Assembly: GCA_015059185.1 (NCBI GenBank)
Contig: SVAY01000002.1
Span: 1-64,000, forward strand
Length of the DNA: 64,000 bases
Direction: 5' to 3'
DNA from: Erysipelotrichaceae bacterium
GTDB lineage: Bacteria; Bacillota_I; Bacilli_A; RFN20; CAG-826
The notes under the pieces are model-generated. The model made no database searches, was not told the DNA's origin, and saw only the letters and a list, made by a program, of their open reading frames with translations. Both the position numbers and the translations under genes were made by a program. Positions within the stretch are counted from its first letter, which is position 1; each line of letters opens with the position of its first letter. This document shows positions 24,710-32,560 of the stretch, in pieces.

Positions 24710-24953
24710 TAATTTGAATATCCTTCACAATGTAACCGGTAGGAATAAAGACTTCTCTAATCTTATTAACATCTAACTCTTCTTTAGAATAAATAACGGT
24801 CTCATTTTTATGATGAGAAGAAGTCACACGTTTCACTTTAAAATTCTGACGGATGACATTATTCACGTGGGATTCACACATCCCACACTTCATCCCATCA
24901 ATACTTAAACGATAGATATATAGATGTTCGTTTTTCTTCTTGAACAATCCCAT
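24702..24953 (-). CDS. Small HMA-domain metal-binding protein
   Basis: 83 residues. A ferredoxin-like HMA domain with the metal loop GMKCGMCESHVNNVI (CxxC) resembles CopZ-type chaperones; the N-terminus adds MGLFKKKNE. It starts 8 bases after an AGGAGGG SD and overlaps the ZIP transporter gene. HMA domains usually bind Cu(I) or Zn(II), and the coupling with ZIP suggests handling of the same ion. Confidence 0.85.
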   Translation of the reverse strand: MGLFKKKNEHLYIYRLSIDGMKCGMCESHVNNVIRQNFKVKRVTSSHHKNETVIYSKEELDVNKIREVFIPTGYIVKDIQING

Positions 24954-25097
24954 AGTTAGTCCCTCCTAACTGAAATCATTTTAGCAAACTTTTATTTTTC
25001 TGTAACTTAATATGCGTAAAATTAGATAAGCGATAATAAAAAACAAGTAAGATGATGAAACCTTGGGTGAATAAAAGCGTGTAAACTATATATCAAT

Positions 25098-27227
25098 TTA
25101 TCTAATAAATGGGTGTAATTTTTCGTAATTACTCGCGAACTTTAAAACTGTTTCATCCTCCATATATCTTCCAATCATTTGTAAACCAATAGGAAGGTGA
25201 TGGATGAAGCCGCTAGGAATAGAGCAAGCTGGATAGCCGTTAAAATTTACTAAGAAAGTTAAGGCGTAGCCAAGTAAAGAATCAATCTTTTTGTTGTTGA
25301 TAAATTCAGGTCCTTTCGTGTTCCCATCATCCGTATTAAGTGGAGATAAACAGCTAGAAACAGGAGAGATGATTAAATCATAATCTTTAAAGATTCTTTC
25401 AAATTCTTCTTTTAATACTTCTTTAGCCTTTTTATATTCATTTAATCGATCTTTTTCTTTAATCGCTCTATCATTCCAATAAAGTAATTCTTTAGACAAA
25501 GAATCAGTTAAATCTATTCCTTGAGCTTTATAAGCAAGATATTCTGCACTTGATTCTTGCGAGATCGCAATACACCATAACTCTAATAATTCTTGGCTAG
25601 TATAAGGAATATTAAAATTCACTCTTTCTACCACTGCCCCAAGTTTCGTCAGTGATAAGGCTCTTTTATATACTTTTTGTTTAATCTTATCTTCCACTTC
25701 AAAGATATTAAAGTCATCAGTATAGGCAACCTTTAATCCTTTAATTGGTTTATCTAAATAAGACACATAATCTAGTTTTTCTTTATCTACTGAAAAAGGA
25801 TCTTCTTTATCATATCCTTGCATTGCATTAAGTAAGATAGCAGCGTCTTTTACTGATTTAGTTAATCCCCCGTTCATACAAAACGGAAATACACTTGGAT
25901 CTACACTATTAGCATAGTGACTAGCCACCGTTCCGTTACTTGCTTTAAAGCCAAATATATTACACCAACCAGCAGGGATTCTAATAGAGCCACCAGCGTC
26001 TCCACCTTCTGCTATTGGAACGAGTCCCATACTGACAGAAGCAGCACTTCCGCCACTAGATCCACCAGCGTTATGTTTATAGTTATATGGAGTAGAAGTA
26101 GGACCGTATCTTTTATTATCAGTTGTTCCTCTAAAGCCATATGTTGGAGCGTTACATTTTCCGATTGCAATGCCACCTAACTTTTCTAAAGCAGTTGTAA
26201 AAGGAGAATCAACGTCATCTATTCGGTCTAAATTAATCACGCCACCCGCACTATTTGTCCAACCCTTCTTAGAAGAGAGGAAATCTTTAAGGGCAAAAGG
26301 AACACCAGCAAAAGGACCAATATTCTCACCATTATTAATACGATTATCTAGTTTAAGCGCTTCTTTTTCTGCTTCGTCAAATTTTGTATAAGTGAAGGCG
26401 TTTATATATTTATTATATTTATCAATACGATATTCAAAATATTTCACTACCTCACTAGGAGTGAATACTTTATTATTCACTAATTCACCAATTTGATAAG
26501 CGCTCATCTTATGTAGTTCATAAGTGGCTTTAATATATTCTTCCCCAACTTTATGTTTCTGCCAGTATTTTACAACACGGTATCCAAGAGGTGCGAATAT
26601 TAATTCGCTGAGAAGTTCAATTAACGCTCCAAATATTGAAGCACCGATACACTGCCATATCGTCCACCTCACTTGAATCGCATTAGGAATAAAAGGGAAG
26701 ATATAAAAGGCTAAAAAGACGAATAGAAAGTTATCAATAATTTGACCTAAGAATGTTGATACATAACTTCTAAGACAGAAGGCGAGTTTACCGTCAGGAT
26801 CTTTCTTAATCTTTTTACCGACAAAAACATTTAAATAGTTATTGGCAAATGAAGAGATGATAAACGCAATGGTACTTGCAATCATGATTGACCAAGCATT
26901 AAATGCAAAGATATCGACATGTGGATTATGGATAAATAAACTAATTAAATAGAAGATAAGCCCTACTACTGTATTAATAGTGATAGCTAAGATTGATATA
27001 TAGTTACCTGCTTTCGCCCCAAAATGCTTAGTAACGATATCTAGGATTAAAAAAGCAATCCACGAGATAGTGATCCCATAGTTAATCGCTAGAAACGGTA
27101 AAGATACCATCTGATATTGGGCTAAGATATTCATGCCCACTATCACTAAACAAAAAAGAATAACTACACTTTTAGGAACGGCCTTAAACAAGAGAGTTAT
27201 TCTTTGCTTAAAAGAATGATTATTCAT
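25098..27227 (-). CDS. Fusion of VUT-type transporter and amidase-signature enzyme
   Basis: 709 residues, one uninterrupted frame. Residues 1 to about 225 form six or so membrane helices of the VUT/YhhQ type (ISWIAFLILDIVTKHFGAKAG, FLGQIIDNFLFVFLAFYIF), the family that imports queuosine precursors. Residues about 235-709 are an amidase-signature enzyme with catalytic Lys in FALKDF (about 313), cis-Ser in AGGSSGGSAASV (about 391) and Ser nucleophile in DAGGSIRIPAG (about 415). The fusion suggests uptake of an amide-containing precursor followed by hydrolysis. The leader at 27235-27282 resembles a preQ1-I riboswitch, which fits a queuosine role. SD AAGGAG lies 7 bases before the ATG. Confidence 0.85.
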   Translation of the reverse strand: MNNHSFKQRITLLFKAVPKSVVILFCLVIVGMNILAQYQMVSLPFLAINYGITISWIAFLILDIVTKHFGAKAGNYISILAITINTVVGLIFYLISLFIHNPHVDIFAFNAWSIMIASTIAFIISSFANNYLNVFVGKKIKKDPDGKLAFCLRSYVSTFLGQIIDNFLFVFLAFYIFPFIPNAIQVRWTIWQCIGASIFGALIELLSELIFAPLGYRVVKYWQKHKVGEEYIKATYELHKMSAYQIGELVNNKVFTPSEVVKYFEYRIDKYNKYINAFTYTKFDEAEKEALKLDNRINNGENIGPFAGVPFALKDFLSSKKGWTNSAGGVINLDRIDDVDSPFTTALEKLGGIAIGKCNAPTYGFRGTTDNKRYGPTSTPYNYKHNAGGSSGGSAASVSMGLVPIAEGGDAGGSIRIPAGWCNIFGFKASNGTVASHYANSVDPSVFPFCMNGGLTKSVKDAAILLNAMQGYDKEDPFSVDKEKLDYVSYLDKPIKGLKVAYTDDFNIFEVEDKIKQKVYKRALSLTKLGAVVERVNFNIPYTSQELLELWCIAISQESSAEYLAYKAQGIDLTDSLSKELLYWNDRAIKEKDRLNEYKKAKEVLKEEFERIFKDYDLIISPVSSCLSPLNTDDGNTKGPEFINNKKIDSLLGYALTFLVNFNGYPACSIPSGFIHHLPIGLQMIGRYMEDETVLKFASNYEKLHPFIR

Positions 27228-27234
27228 GATTTCT

Positions 27235-27282
27235 CCTTGGTTTTATTTTATATAGCGAAGGATTTAGAGGCCGAACTCCGCA
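27235..27282 (-). promoter_or_regulatory. Candidate preQ1-I riboswitch
   Basis: Minus-strand order: stem GCGGAG ... CTTCGC (27281-27276 with 27260-27255), loop starting UUCGGC, then an A-rich tail TATAAAATAAAACC running into the SD AAGGAG. preQ1-I aptamers have P1, a loop starting UUC, an A-rich tail and a pseudoknot of loop with tail beside the SD; here loop GG could pair with tail CC. A -10 box TATAAT (27293-27288) would start transcription right at the aptamer. Covariation was not tested. Confidence 0.6.
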
Positions 27283-27313
27283 GGAGTATTATAAACAATT
27301 AATTTATAAATTA

Positions 27314-27679
27314 TTAGTCTTTTTTTATATGAATGAAAGTAACGTTTCTTTCTTCGATTCGTAAAGTCGCTGCAAACATATAAAATCCAAACGTCACAAT
27401 AATTAATAAGAGATCTAAAAACCAACGTGGATATAGTTTTTTAATAGAGAATTTATAATCAAAGTGATACCCATCAATATAGCACCTATGATAATCGTAA
27501 TAATATTTTAAGCTTTCACTAAGTGGATATAATAAACCAAACGAAAAAGTATTAATTAATTTTACGACAAGAGACTTAACAAGCATCAAGAAGAAATGCA
27601 TATCAAATCCTGACTTCTTACCCACTTCATCTTCAAAGTGTGTCCCCTGTTGCACGATACGCTTTTCCTGTACCCCCAA
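27314..27679 (-). CDS. Second half of a frameshifted tandem-repeat membrane protein
   Basis: Open from an ATG at 27679, which has no SD and lies inside the preceding frame. The 121 residues (LINTFSFGLLYPLSESLKYY, CYIDGYHFDYKFS, two to three helices) repeat the pattern of the preceding frame (FSFSLAYPVCYWYRARY, KYIDGRRLRFEGKLS). Skipping one G in the five-G run at 27673-27677 would join them to one protein of about 245 residues (ITFFIGVQEKRIVQQGTHFE). The build resembles DUF898. Could be a real frameshift mutation, a sequencing error or slippage. Confidence 0.6.
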   Translation of the reverse strand: MGVQEKRIVQQGTHFEDEVGKKSGFDMHFFLMLVKSLVVKLINTFSFGLLYPLSESLKYYYDYHRCYIDGYHFDYKFSIKKLYPRWFLDLLLIIVTFGFYMFAATLRIEERNVTFIHIKKD

Positions 27680-28019
27680 TAAAGAAGGTAATGACGATGG
27701 TATAAATAATATTCACAACACGGGAAACGATATTAGATGGTATCCCTGAGTTCTTTATATATGTTTTAATTAAGAAATCGATAAGAAAGATTGTTCCAAC
27801 AGTGATTGCTAATCCGATAGCGTAAAAGATATACATCTTTGATAACTTTCCTTCAAACCTTAATCTTCTTCCATCGATATACTTTTTAGGAGTGAAGTAT
27901 CTAGCGCGATACCAATAGCATACAGGATACGCTAAAGAAAAAGAGAAGACTGTAGCCCAGAATGTCCATAACATGACGAGGTATGCCTTAGTTCTATCTT
28001 CAATTCTTAATTCACTCAT
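27633..28019 (-). CDS. First half of a frameshifted tandem-repeat membrane protein
   Basis: 128 residues with three hydrophobic segments and the DUF898-like KKYIDGRRLRFEGKLSKM. A GGGGAG SD lies before the ATG, so this is the genuine start. The frame ends in GGTGKAYRATGDTL after a GGGGG run, where the second half continues in another frame (27314-27679). Function unknown; DUF898 proteins are uncharacterised membrane proteins. Confidence 0.65.
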   Translation of the reverse strand: MSELRIEDRTKAYLVMLWTFWATVFSFSLAYPVCYWYRARYFTPKKYIDGRRLRFEGKLSKMYIFYAIGLAITVGTIFLIDFLIKTYIKNSGIPSNIVSRVVNIIYTIVITFFIGGTGKAYRATGDTL

Positions 28020-28060
28020 AAACTCCCCTATTATAAATGAATAACATCATCTTTTCTATA

Positions 28061-28087
28061 AAAGAAAATGCCGATAGTAATCGACAT
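28061..28087 (-). terminator. Terminator of the PH-domain gene
   Basis: Stem ATGTCGAT/ATCGGCAT (28068-28087, one G-T pair) followed by TTTTCTTTT on the minus strand. About 100 bases after the stop at 28187. Confidence 0.6.
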
Positions 28088-28186
28088 TTAATCCGCGATT
28101 TTGTCTCCTTTATCCATTTTGATACAATTATACCCAATAAAGGCATTTGCACCCAATTTTGAATGGCGGGTATGGAGTTTCGAACC

Positions 28187-28765
28187 CTAATTAATATGCT
28201 CTTTTAATTTTTTATATACTTCGTAAGGATTATCAATATGAGCAAATGAATATGCGGCTGGATAACGATGGTTAGGCGATGCATAAACTGGCGCAGCAGC
28301 ATTACCAAAGACAATAGATCCAGTATTTGGGTGAACAAGTTTATCCAAAAAATCAACACGCACGTCAACACTTATGACATTTTTAATATCAAGTGATTTG
28401 TAATCAACACCGATAATACCAGTGCGAATAATTATTCTTTTATTAGTAACTACATAAAATGCACGGCGATATTTAATAGTTGTTCCTATAATAGTAATGA
28501 GATAGAAAAGTAGAGGTATTGACGCAACTACTGTAACCATTATTGCAGGAAACATCTCTTTTTCCCCGTTATCATTAAGAAAAGTAATAACACCAGTTAG
28601 ACCTAATATACCAAAAGTAAGTAGACCACCAGTAAATAGTAAAAAGATGAATCCAGTAAGTAAAAGATTAAGGTGAACAAATCTTTTCTTGTTAGGTTTA
28701 TAAGACTCGATAACTTCTTCGTCATCATCTAATATTCTTTTTAATTCTTCTAATTCATGTCCCAT
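28187..28765 (-). CDS. Bacterial PH-domain membrane protein
   Basis: 192 residues. An acidic N-terminus (ELKRILDDDEEVIESYKPN), two membrane helices (about 30-55 and 75-97) and a C-terminal bPH2-type domain beginning FYVVTNKRIIIRTGIIGVDYKSLDI. YdbS/YdbT-like proteins share this layout; role unknown. Own SD (AGAGGTTTTTT near the ATG) and own terminator, so monocistronic. Confidence 0.75.
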   Translation of the reverse strand: MGHELEELKRILDDDEEVIESYKPNKKRFVHLNLLLTGFIFLLFTGGLLTFGILGLTGVITFLNDNGEKEMFPAIMVTVVASIPLLFYLITIIGTTIKYRRAFYVVTNKRIIIRTGIIGVDYKSLDIKNVISVDVRVDFLDKLVHPNTGSIVFGNAAAPVYASPNHRYPAAYSFAHIDNPYEVYKKLKEHIN

Positions 28766-28855
28766 AAAAAACCTCTTTTTTTATTCTATCAAATCAATAA
28801 CTGATGTGTGAATATGAATCGTGAGCCTTTTATTAAACTGTTTTTAATAATTATT

Positions 28856-30220
28856 CTATATCGAAATGTGTATTCGAATATGTTTGAACAAAATAAATAA
28901 CGAGATAATCATAGTCAAAAGTTCTGCAATGGGAAATGACCACCACACCAAATCCACCGCGTTATTGCTATTAACAAAAAGCAAGGCAAACGGTACCAAC
29001 AAAACGATTAATCTGAGTAGAGAAATGATTAATGGAGTCACAGATTTTCGATACGCTTGTAATATACCTTGGATAGCTAAAGATACACCCATAAAAACAT
29101 ATCCTATAGAGGCAATTCTAATGGATGTCTTACAAAGATTAATAATCTGCTCCTTATTTTCCCCAGATGTCGTTAAACCAAATAAATTTGCAATTGGTCC
29201 GGCTAACAGTTCAAATAAGATTGTTATTATCCCTGCTACTATCACAGTGTCTATAATTCCCCATTTGATACATTCTTTAATTCTCATCTTGTCGTTTAAA
29301 CCAATGTTAAAACTTAGTAAAGAAATAATCGTATTGCTTAAACCGAAGCAGGAAAATAAAGCAATTTGTTGGATTTTATAATAAATACCATATGTCCCAT
29401 TAATTAAGTCTCCATCTGGACTAACAGAGAACACTTTAATCATCACAAACATGTTGATCGATAATAAGGCTTGCATCAGCATGGCTGCCCAAGCAACTTT
29501 ATAAATAGAACCAATAATCTTGATATTAGGAACAATATCTTTAAAAGAATGTTTTACTTCTTTATTTAGTAAATAATGGAATAATACCGCTACTAATAAA
29601 GAGGCAATTTGACCGATAACAGTCGCGTAAGCTGCTCCAGCAACACCCATATTAAGCGGATAAATGAACACATAATCTAAAACTATATTTATCAAAGCTC
29701 CCACTACTTGTGAGATTGTGGAATGCATTGTTTTACCAGTTGCCTGTAAAAATCTTTCAAAAACATTAAATCCAATCGCACCAAAAGATAATGTTGTGAC
29801 AATAGTTAAATATTCACTACCCATTCTAATAATTTCTTCGTCGTTAGTCTGGATAAACATAAACCACCTAGAGGCAAATAAACCAAATAGTAAGAATATT
29901 AAATATATACATAATCCTAGAAAAATGCCGTTGCCTAATGTTAGACCGATTTTCTTTTGATTTTTTTCACCCAAACCTCTCGATAACAAAGCGTTTATAC
30001 CAATACCAGTACCAACGCCAACTGCAATCATAAAGATTTGAACAGGAAATACATAAGTAAGAGCAAGATTAGCCTTAATTCCTGTCTCACCCATATTGAT
30101 AATAAATACAGTGTCAACAACATTATAGAGAGCCTGCAAAACCATGGAAAAAACCATTGGTAACCCCATAGACCAAAATAGTCTATTGATCGGCTTAGTG
30201 GCCATTTTATTATTGTTCAT
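28856..30220 (-). CDS. MATE-family multidrug efflux transporter
   Basis: 454 residues with 12 predicted helices. The start NRLFWSMGLPMVFSMVLQALYNVVDTVFI and the duplicated half (VAWAAMLMQALLSINMFVMIKVF) are typical of NorM/DinF/MepA proteins. It exports cationic compounds using an ion gradient. SD AGGAGG (30233-30228 region) lies 8 bases before the ATG. The leader between 30221 and 30275 has mutually exclusive hairpins and could control translation. Confidence 0.93.
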   Translation of the reverse strand: MNNNKMATKPINRLFWSMGLPMVFSMVLQALYNVVDTVFIINMGETGIKANLALTYVFPVQIFMIAVGVGTGIGINALLSRGLGEKNQKKIGLTLGNGIFLGLCIYLIFLLFGLFASRWFMFIQTNDEEIIRMGSEYLTIVTTLSFGAIGFNVFERFLQATGKTMHSTISQVVGALINIVLDYVFIYPLNMGVAGAAYATVIGQIASLLVAVLFHYLLNKEVKHSFKDIVPNIKIIGSIYKVAWAAMLMQALLSINMFVMIKVFSVSPDGDLINGTYGIYYKIQQIALFSCFGLSNTIISLLSFNIGLNDKMRIKECIKWGIIDTVIVAGIITILFELLAGPIANLFGLTTSGENKEQIINLCKTSIRIASIGYVFMGVSLAIQGILQAYRKSVTPLIISLLRLIVLLVPFALLFVNSNNAVDLVWWSFPIAELLTMIISLFILFKHIRIHISI

Positions 30221-30288
30221 ATAAAAATCCTCCTAGACGCATCCTGATCGGACTTACGTTATCAGAGGATAACTACTCATCAGCGAGA
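30221..30288 (-). promoter_or_regulatory. Structured leader of the MATE gene, candidate riboswitch
   Basis: Minus-strand features: perfect hairpin GUUAUC-CUCU-GAUAAC (30273-30258); an alternative helix AUCCUCUGAU with AUCAGGAU (30270-30261 with 30248-30241); and an anti-SD AUCCUCU (30270-30264) complementary to the SD stretch GGAGGAU (30233-30227). These pairings exclude one another. MATE genes in Bacillota can be controlled by guanidine-IV (mepA-motif) riboswitches; assignment to that class is a guess. Confidence 0.45.
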
Positions 30289-30336
30289 AATATACTACCA
30301 CAAGAATATTTTTTTATCTAACGAAAACTTTCAAAC

Positions 30337-30385
30337 AAAAATCCCTCCTAATTATTGTACTAATTAAGTCTAATTTTAGGAGGGA
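30337..30385 (-). terminator. Terminator downstream of the DUF262 block
   Basis: Ten-base perfect stem TCCCTCCTAA/TTAGGAGGGA (30342-30351 with 30376-30385) with a 24-base loop and TTTTTG on the minus strand. Same position relative to the three-fold repeat as the terminator at 19707-19736. Confidence 0.65.
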
Positions 30386-30403
30386 ATTTCATTCTTGGTG
30401 GCC

Positions 30404-30476
30404 ATGAATTAGTGATTTGATACCAATCGGTCAATTTTGGAAGCCATCGGTCAATTCACTAACCTTTCGGTCAGTT
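30404..30476. repeat. Sister copy of the 20-bp-period three-fold repeat
   Basis: The repeat (A/T)TCGGTCA(A/G)TT starts at 30426, 30446 and 30466, an exact 20-bp period. The flank 30404-30426 is the shared block also at 19757-19779 (one difference), while the repeated motif itself differs between the loci (ACCGTACAAA there). Flank conserved, motif changed: this fits related elements with different binding specificity. Confidence 0.75.
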
Positions 30477-30576
30477 GCTATTTTATATGGTTTCTGCTTA
30501 TTTTTTATACTTTTTAAGCTGATTTCATTTTTGAATCCTGCACGATAGATGAACTCGAGGGTTTGGTTCCTGCTTT

Positions 30577-32172
30577 CTATTCAGAAACATTTCCCTGCGT
30601 TTGGTTATCGATTATTAGAACTCTACCAAATGGTAATTCTTCTCTTATTCTTTTTGCGATATCTTTTTGTCTATATTTTATGTAATTTTCTCCATCATTC
30701 TCGAAGCGATCAAAATCAATTGTATTGATAGGTGTTTGAAGTAAGTTATCTCTCGCAATAATTGATCTATACTGAGACACCTTATGCGTTATGTATTTGT
30801 TCTGGACACTTTTATTAACCGCTTCACACAGCAATAAATAATTTCCTATATTATCAATTATTGGTTTTTGCAATTCTGAGTGAGATGGCCATCCCATTCT
30901 CGCCCATTCTCTATCAGGGTTTTGAGGATAAATATGCTCTAAGTTAATAAGTGGTACAGTTAAATGTCCTGATACATTCTTGTCAATGATGTCCATAATC
31001 ATCAATCCTCTTTTTATTCCTCTTGAGGTTGTCGTTTGACCTAGTGAGTCAGTAAAGTCTTCTAAGGTTATTTTCCAAGTTATTGGGTCCGAATTAACTT
31101 TATCTATTAAAAATTGGTTAAGAGTTGCTAAATCAGTATTATTTTTAATTTTATCCACTACTTCTGTTAATAGGTACCTAAAAGATGTAGGTGATGATCC
31201 ATTCAATGTTAACGCAACACTCATCATGCATAAGGGAAGCATTAAGTCGGTCATGTATTCCTTGCGAATATTTGTGTCTATACCTTTCATTGCTAGAATA
31301 TTCAAAACATCTAATAATGTTGCACGATTAATATAGTTAATTACATATCTTATTGGATTGTCATCAAGCCCTCTTAATGAGTTCATAGTATCAACAAACT
31401 CCTGGAACGATTGTCTATCTTTTGTAACATAATCTTTTAAGAAAGTAATAATCGCCATGTTATCAAACTTTTTATCAGGCTCTTCTTTCTTGAATTTATA
31501 GTAGCTGATGATTGATTGCTTTACATCCCTCATCCTAGAAGTGTCAACATTAATTGAATAAACCATTTTAAATTGATCCAAAGCCGTTTTGATTACTTCG
31601 TCTTTTGATAATGGCTTTCCCCCAGTGTTTATTTGTTGAAATATTTCAAATGCGTCATCTGCGTTTTCGCATTTCTTTAAATAGATAAAAATGTTGTTTT
31701 TAATTACATCTATGAAATCATTAATACGCGTTATATGAGCATCAACAAATTCTCTTAATTTCAAATACACTGTTTTAAAAGGTGCTGTTGCGTAATTGTT
31801 GAAATGGGTTTTATATTTTTCATCATTAGCAAGAATGTCATATGAAATATCAAAGTAATCAATACTGTTAATTTGTATTCCTCGTTCACCAGAAATGTCT
31901 TTTATTGCTTTTATCAAGTTATTGATTGTAACGATTCTTTGCTGCCCGTCAGCGAGCATCATCTTTCCACCATCTTCATAGTAAATAAAATCGAGAAAAT
32001 ATAGTTGTTTATCTTTATTGTCAATCAATTCTAATAAATCTGTTTTGAGCTGTACGATTTGTTGTTCTTTCCAATCATAAAACCTCTGAAAAATAGGGAT
32101 ACCTATTTTCTTATCTTGGTAATAATAAAGCCTTTCGTATTTGGTTGTAACTGCATTCTTTGAAATAATCAT
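30577..32172 (-). CDS. DUF262/HNH (GmrSD-like) restriction-type protein
   Basis: 531 residues. N-terminal DUF262 with IPIFQRFYDWKEQQI and the ParB-like nucleotide motif DGQQR (75-79). The C-terminal DUF1524/HNH-like domain has LEHIYPQNPDREW (about 425-437) and NIGNYLLLCEAVNKS. Fused GmrSD proteins are type IV enzymes that cut modified DNA using NTP, and DUF262 proteins occur in several phage-defence systems. It starts 10 bases after the 125-aa gene, in line with an adenine methylase gene; together they look like one defence operon. Confidence 0.85.
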   Translation of the reverse strand: MIISKNAVTTKYERLYYYQDKKIGIPIFQRFYDWKEQQIVQLKTDLLELIDNKDKQLYFLDFIYYEDGGKMMLADGQQRIVTINNLIKAIKDISGERGIQINSIDYFDISYDILANDEKYKTHFNNYATAPFKTVYLKLREFVDAHITRINDFIDVIKNNIFIYLKKCENADDAFEIFQQINTGGKPLSKDEVIKTALDQFKMVYSINVDTSRMRDVKQSIISYYKFKKEEPDKKFDNMAIITFLKDYVTKDRQSFQEFVDTMNSLRGLDDNPIRYVINYINRATLLDVLNILAMKGIDTNIRKEYMTDLMLPLCMMSVALTLNGSSPTSFRYLLTEVVDKIKNNTDLATLNQFLIDKVNSDPITWKITLEDFTDSLGQTTTSRGIKRGLMIMDIIDKNVSGHLTVPLINLEHIYPQNPDREWARMGWPSHSELQKPIIDNIGNYLLLCEAVNKSVQNKYITHKVSQYRSIIARDNLLQTPINTIDFDRFENDGENYIKYRQKDIAKRIREELPFGRVLIIDNQTQGNVSE

Positions 32173-32182
32173 ACTCTACCCC

Positions 32183-32560
32183 CTATGCTTTCCTATATAC
32201 AACACGTTCACCTTTTTTGTGTTCATTTATTTCTTTATAGGCAATAATGCCAGGTTGATTCGCAAGCCCAGCAGTATGGAATGAATTGCTACTAAAAATA
32301 TTTCTTATCGTTACCCAAAAACGTCTTTGATTATTTGAAGGAAGCGTTTCTTTAAAATGGTCTGGTATGTATTCAAGGTTTTCGCAAAGAATATCATAGT
32401 AAATTGGGATGATAATATCACTATCGACAGGGTATTTATTTTCTAGAATTTCATCCCTTGCAATATCTCTCAACACAATCCAAAAGGCATCAGTTCCAGT
32501 TCTTTTAGCTGTTGTATTTTTCAATGAACTAATTCTTCTCTTCAAAACATCACCTAACAT
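32183..32560 (-). CDS. 125-residue protein of unknown function in the methylase operon
   Basis: No family recognised. Mixed alpha/beta, no membrane segment; WIVLRDIARDEILENKYPVDSD and RRFWVTIRNIFSSNSFH could be parts of a winged helix, and the end (GERVVYRKA) is basic. It overlaps the methylase gene by seven bases and precedes the DUF262 gene by ten, so it is a real coding gene in the middle of the operon and a candidate specificity or accessory subunit. Confidence 0.7.
   Translation of the reverse strand: MLGDVLKRRISSLKNTTAKRTGTDAFWIVLRDIARDEILENKYPVDSDIIIPIYYDILCENLEYIPDHFKETLPSNNQRRFWVTIRNIFSSNSFHTAGLANQPGIIAYKEINEHKKGERVVYRKA

Larger units (their letters stand above)
30221..30576. other. 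Intergenic stretch with leader, terminator and repeat array
   Basis: 355 bases without a gene. From the left: the MATE leader (30221-30288), an A/T-rich promoter region, the long terminator hairpin (30337-30385), the shared block and three-fold repeat (30404-30476), then 100 bases of A/T-rich DNA up to the DUF262 stop in which I see nothing further. Confidence 0.7.

Noticed and set aside
30230-30290. Hammerhead ribozyme (CUGAUGAG core on the minus strand)
   Set aside because: The GAAA core and a cleavage-site stem are missing after the hairpin; the local hairpins fit a translational leader better.
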